From: Rhodoferax sp.
GTDB lineage: Bacteria; Pseudomonadota; Gammaproteobacteria; Burkholderiales; Burkholderiaceae_C
Reading direction: 5' to 3'
Assembly: GCA_029865675.1 (NCBI GenBank)
Contig: JARXAU010000017.1
Span: 1-8,617, forward strand
DNA length: 8,617 nucleotides
Below are positions 6,841-8,617 of this stretch, in pieces. The position numbers were made by a program, and so were the translations under genes. The notes below the pieces were generated by a model. The model saw nothing but the letters and a program-made list of their open reading frames with translations, was not told the origin of the DNA and searched no databases. Position 1 is the first letter of the stretch, and every line of letters begins with the position of its first letter.

Positions 6841-8088
6841 GTGACATCATCCAAAAAGTCGGCGGTCAAGGTGCTTGAGGTGCCTCTTGAAGCCGAAAGT
6901 TCTGAGAATCCAAAGCCGACCAAGGCGGTAAAAACGGTAAGGGCAGTAAAAGCCGTGAAAAATGTGAGAGCCCCAAAGGCCGCTCCGTCAGCCGCCGTGG
7001 TCGTTGCCGAAATTGCTGTGCGCGCTTCCTCTACCGATGTGATGGCCGAAAACAAGCTGCCAGCGCTCAACCCTGCGCCAGGGAAAGAAGCCGCACCCGT
7101 CACGGTGAAGACGCCAGAAGATGTGAAAGCGAACGTGGCCAATCTGCCGCAGGCCGCAGGGCCTACCCCGCAAGTAGAGGGGCAGTTGGAGAGCAAATTG
7201 GCCAAACAGCCGCCGCGAGCTTTGAACTCGCCGATCCGCATATTCCAAATCTATTTTGAAGGCTGGCAGCGTGAATTGCTGGACCCCGCGTTCTACCCCT
7301 TGGACAACAGCCGCAGCAATTCAGAGCTTTTGGAGTTCAACGTGTTTGAGCAGTTGCAACGCAACGCAGCGACCGAAGGCGCGTCGCTTTGGGGTGCGCT
7401 TTCCTGGCGCTTTGCCGAGAAAACGGGTATGCAAGGCGCTGATTTAGTCAAGCAGATTATCGATCACCCCGGCTACGACGTTTATTTCTGCAACCCGCAT
7501 CCGTTTAATGAGGCGCTGTATCACAATATGTGGGTGCAGGGTGAGGTTTCGCATCCCCAGTTTTTGGAACTGGTACGCCTGTTTTATGCTGCTGCGGGCC
7601 TAGAAGACAAAGACCTGCGGGTGATTGAATCTTCAGGAAACTTTACTGCGTCCAATTATTTTGTGGCTTCACCTAAATTTTGGGCGGCGTTTATTCCGTT
7701 CGTGAAGCGGGTTCTGGTGACTGCAGACAAGGTCCTTGACCCGAAAGCACGCGACCTGATCCATTCCAAAGTGGCCGACGACAAGGGTCTGCATGCAGGC
7801 GCGACCTATGTCCCGTTTATCGTGGAGCGTTTGTTCACCACGTTTATGCGCTCTGAGGGCAAAGGCCTAAAGTCCTACAAAGTGGCCTTGCCTGAGCGAG
7901 AGCGCGAACTCAACGTACACCTTAAACTTCTGCGGGAGATGAAAGACGTGGCCCACCGGACGCAGTCAGCGTGGCTTGCCGCGTGCTGGGTCAATTACCG
8001 CAATCTGTACCTGAGCCAAACCAACGGCAAGGAATGGTGCGAAAAATACCTTCGGGCGATCACGCCTAACGAAATCAAGTTTGGATGA
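6841..8088 (+). CDS. Uncharacterised protein with Lys/Val/Ala-rich N-terminus, polysaccharide locus
   Basis: I do not recognise a named family. With the GTG at 6841 the protein has 415 residues; the adjacent GTG at 6838 is possible. Residues 1-130 are low complexity: a basic (K/R)xV tripeptide repeat at 28-45, then an Ala/Pro/Val/Glu-rich stretch, probably disordered. A compact domain begins near residue 131 (PIRIFQIYFEGWQREL) and runs to the end. Conspicuous segments are LWGALSWRFAEKTG (183-196), DVYFCNPHPFNEALYHNMW (213-231), SNYFVASPKFWAAF (271-284), LHAGATYVPFIVERLF (317-332) and WLAACWVNYRNLYL (378-391), rich in Trp, Tyr, His and Asn. There is no signal peptide or membrane helix. Its neighbours, and an end that abuts or overlaps ugd, suggest a role in glycan assembly, perhaps as an unrecognised glycosyltransferase. 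That role is inference; I see no DxD or E-x7-E motif. Confidence 0.85.
   Translation: MTSSKKSAVKVLEVPLEAESSENPKPTKAVKTVRAVKAVKNVRAPKAAPSAAVVVAEIAVRASSTDVMAENKLPALNPAPGKEAAPVTVKTPEDVKANVANLPQAAGPTPQVEGQLESKLAKQPPRALNSPIRIFQIYFEGWQRELLDPAFYPLDNSRSNSELLEFNVFEQLQRNAATEGASLWGALSWRFAEKTGMQGADLVKQIIDHPGYDVYFCNPHPFNEALYHNMWVQGEVSHPQFLELVRLFYAAAGLEDKDLRVIESSGNFTASNYFVASPKFWAAFIPFVKRVLVTADKVLDPKARDLIHSKVADDKGLHAGATYVPFIVERLFTTFMRSEGKGLKSYKVALPERERELNVHLKLLREMKDVAHRTQSAWLAACWVNYRNLYLSQTNGKEWCEKYLRAITPNEIKFG
6922..6975 (+). repeat. In-frame 9-base periodic repeat coding (K/R)xV tripeptides
   Basis: Six consecutive triplets encode KAV, KTV, RAV, KAV, KNV and RAP (residues 28-45 of the uncharacterised protein), followed by KAAP. 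The DNA units are diverged (for example AAGGCGGTA, AAAACGGTA, AGGGCAGTA), so this is an old tandem expansion or selection on the peptide. The segment is strongly basic and resembles the Lys/Ala/Val-rich tails of histone H1-like proteins, but this is only a compositional likeness. Confidence 0.75.
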
Positions 8089-8090
8089 AT

Positions 8091-8617
8091 ATGAAAATAG
8101 CAGTTGCAGGATGCGGTTATGTAGGTTTGAGCAATGCGGTGTTGCTTTCGCAAAACCACACCGTAGTGGCGCTGGATTTGGATCCAGCAAAAGTGGCCGC
8201 CGTGAACGCCGGACTATCGCCCATCGAAGACAAAGAGCTTTCGCAGTACTTGGCTTCGGGAAAATTGAGTTTGACCGCCACAGTGGATAAGCGTTTGGCC
8301 TTAGAGGGAGCGGATTACGTTATTGTGGCCACGCCAACCGACTATGACGTACAAACCAATTACTTCAACACACGGTCTGTCGAATCGGTGGTAGCCGACG
8401 TCGCCGCGATCAACCCCCAAGCCTGCGTAGTCATCAAGTCAACCGTGCCGGTAGGATTTTCGGCGGGACTTGTAGCGCAGTTTCCTGGCTTGCACATCTT
8501 GTTTTCACCTGAGTTTTTGCGTGAGGGCAGGGCACTGCACGATAACTTGTACCCGAGCAGAATCGTGGTGGGCGATACGCCACCCGGCATAGACGCAGCG
8601 GCGCAAGGGCCCAAGCC
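8091..8617 (+). CDS. ugd: UDP-glucose 6-dehydrogenase, 5' part (3' end outside window)
   Basis: This NAD-dependent enzyme oxidises UDP-glucose twice to give UDP-glucuronate, a donor for acidic polysaccharides. About 175 residues are visible. The Rossmann motif GCGYVGL is at residues 7-13, the acidic end of beta-2 at Asp29 (VALDLD), ATPTDYD at 80-86, KSTVPVG at 116-122 and FSPEFLREGRALHDNLYPS at 138-156. The wording matches the shorter E. coli-type subfamily of about 390 residues. The catalytic cysteine lies beyond the window end. The start at 8091 gives the usual MKIAVAG N-terminus and has GGA at 8083-8085 as a weak ribosome site. An in-frame ATG at 8085 would overlap the previous stop as ATGA. 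Either way it is probably translationally coupled to the uncharacterised gene. The family assignment is secure. Confidence 0.96.
   Translation, partial: MKIAVAGCGYVGLSNAVLLSQNHTVVALDLDPAKVAAVNAGLSPIEDKELSQYLASGKLSLTATVDKRLALEGADYVIVATPTDYDVQTNYFNTRSVESVVADVAAINPQACVVIKSTVPVGFSAGLVAQFPGLHILFSPEFLREGRALHDNLYPSRIVVGDTPPGIDAAAQGPK

Noticed and set aside
6807..7241. 144-codon minus-strand open frame over the start of the uncharacterised gene
   Set aside because: Its Phe/Thr/Ala repeats are the antisense reading of the Lys/Val/Ala-rich tail, and the plus strand has the ribosome site.

Overview
The window is a stretch of a surface polysaccharide (capsule, exopolysaccharide or O-antigen) biosynthesis locus from a moderately GC-rich Gram-negative bacterium. 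The wording of the sugar-nucleotide enzymes and the base composition look proteobacterial, most likely betaproteobacterial (Comamonadaceae-like). That placement is inference from protein style only; no rRNA or other taxonomic marker is present.

Layout. Positions 1-2944 hold a tight plus-strand operon block for activated mannose and fucose: the 3' half of gmd, then fcl, then manC, with gaps of only 15 and 7 bases. Positions 2945-3297 form a 353-base non-coding gap containing a 9-base tandem repeat and two small inverted repeats. Plus-strand galE (3298-4311) follows, then a family 2 glycosyltransferase with an extra C-terminal domain (about 4360-5628). A family 4-type glycosyltransferase lies on the minus strand (5676-6761) and converges on it. 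A short AT-rich region (about 6762-6840) separates this gene from a plus-strand gene for an uncharacterised protein (about 6841-8088) that has a Lys/Val/Ala repeat near its N-terminus. That gene abuts or overlaps the 5' part of ugd, which runs off the window end.

How the genes fit together. ManC makes GDP-mannose; Gmd and Fcl convert it to GDP-L-fucose. GalE interconverts UDP-glucose and UDP-galactose, and Ugd oxidises UDP-glucose to UDP-glucuronate. The locus can therefore supply Man, Fuc, Glc/Gal and GlcA donors, a set like that used for colanic-acid-type acidic fucosylated polymers. The two glycosyltransferases, and possibly the uncharacterised protein, would use such donors. No polymerase, flippase, chain-length regulator or export gene is visible here, so the polymer type cannot be assigned. 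Nothing in the window clearly amounts to a new defence or mobile system. The most novel items are the uncharacterised protein at 6841-8088 and the unexplained gap upstream of galE.
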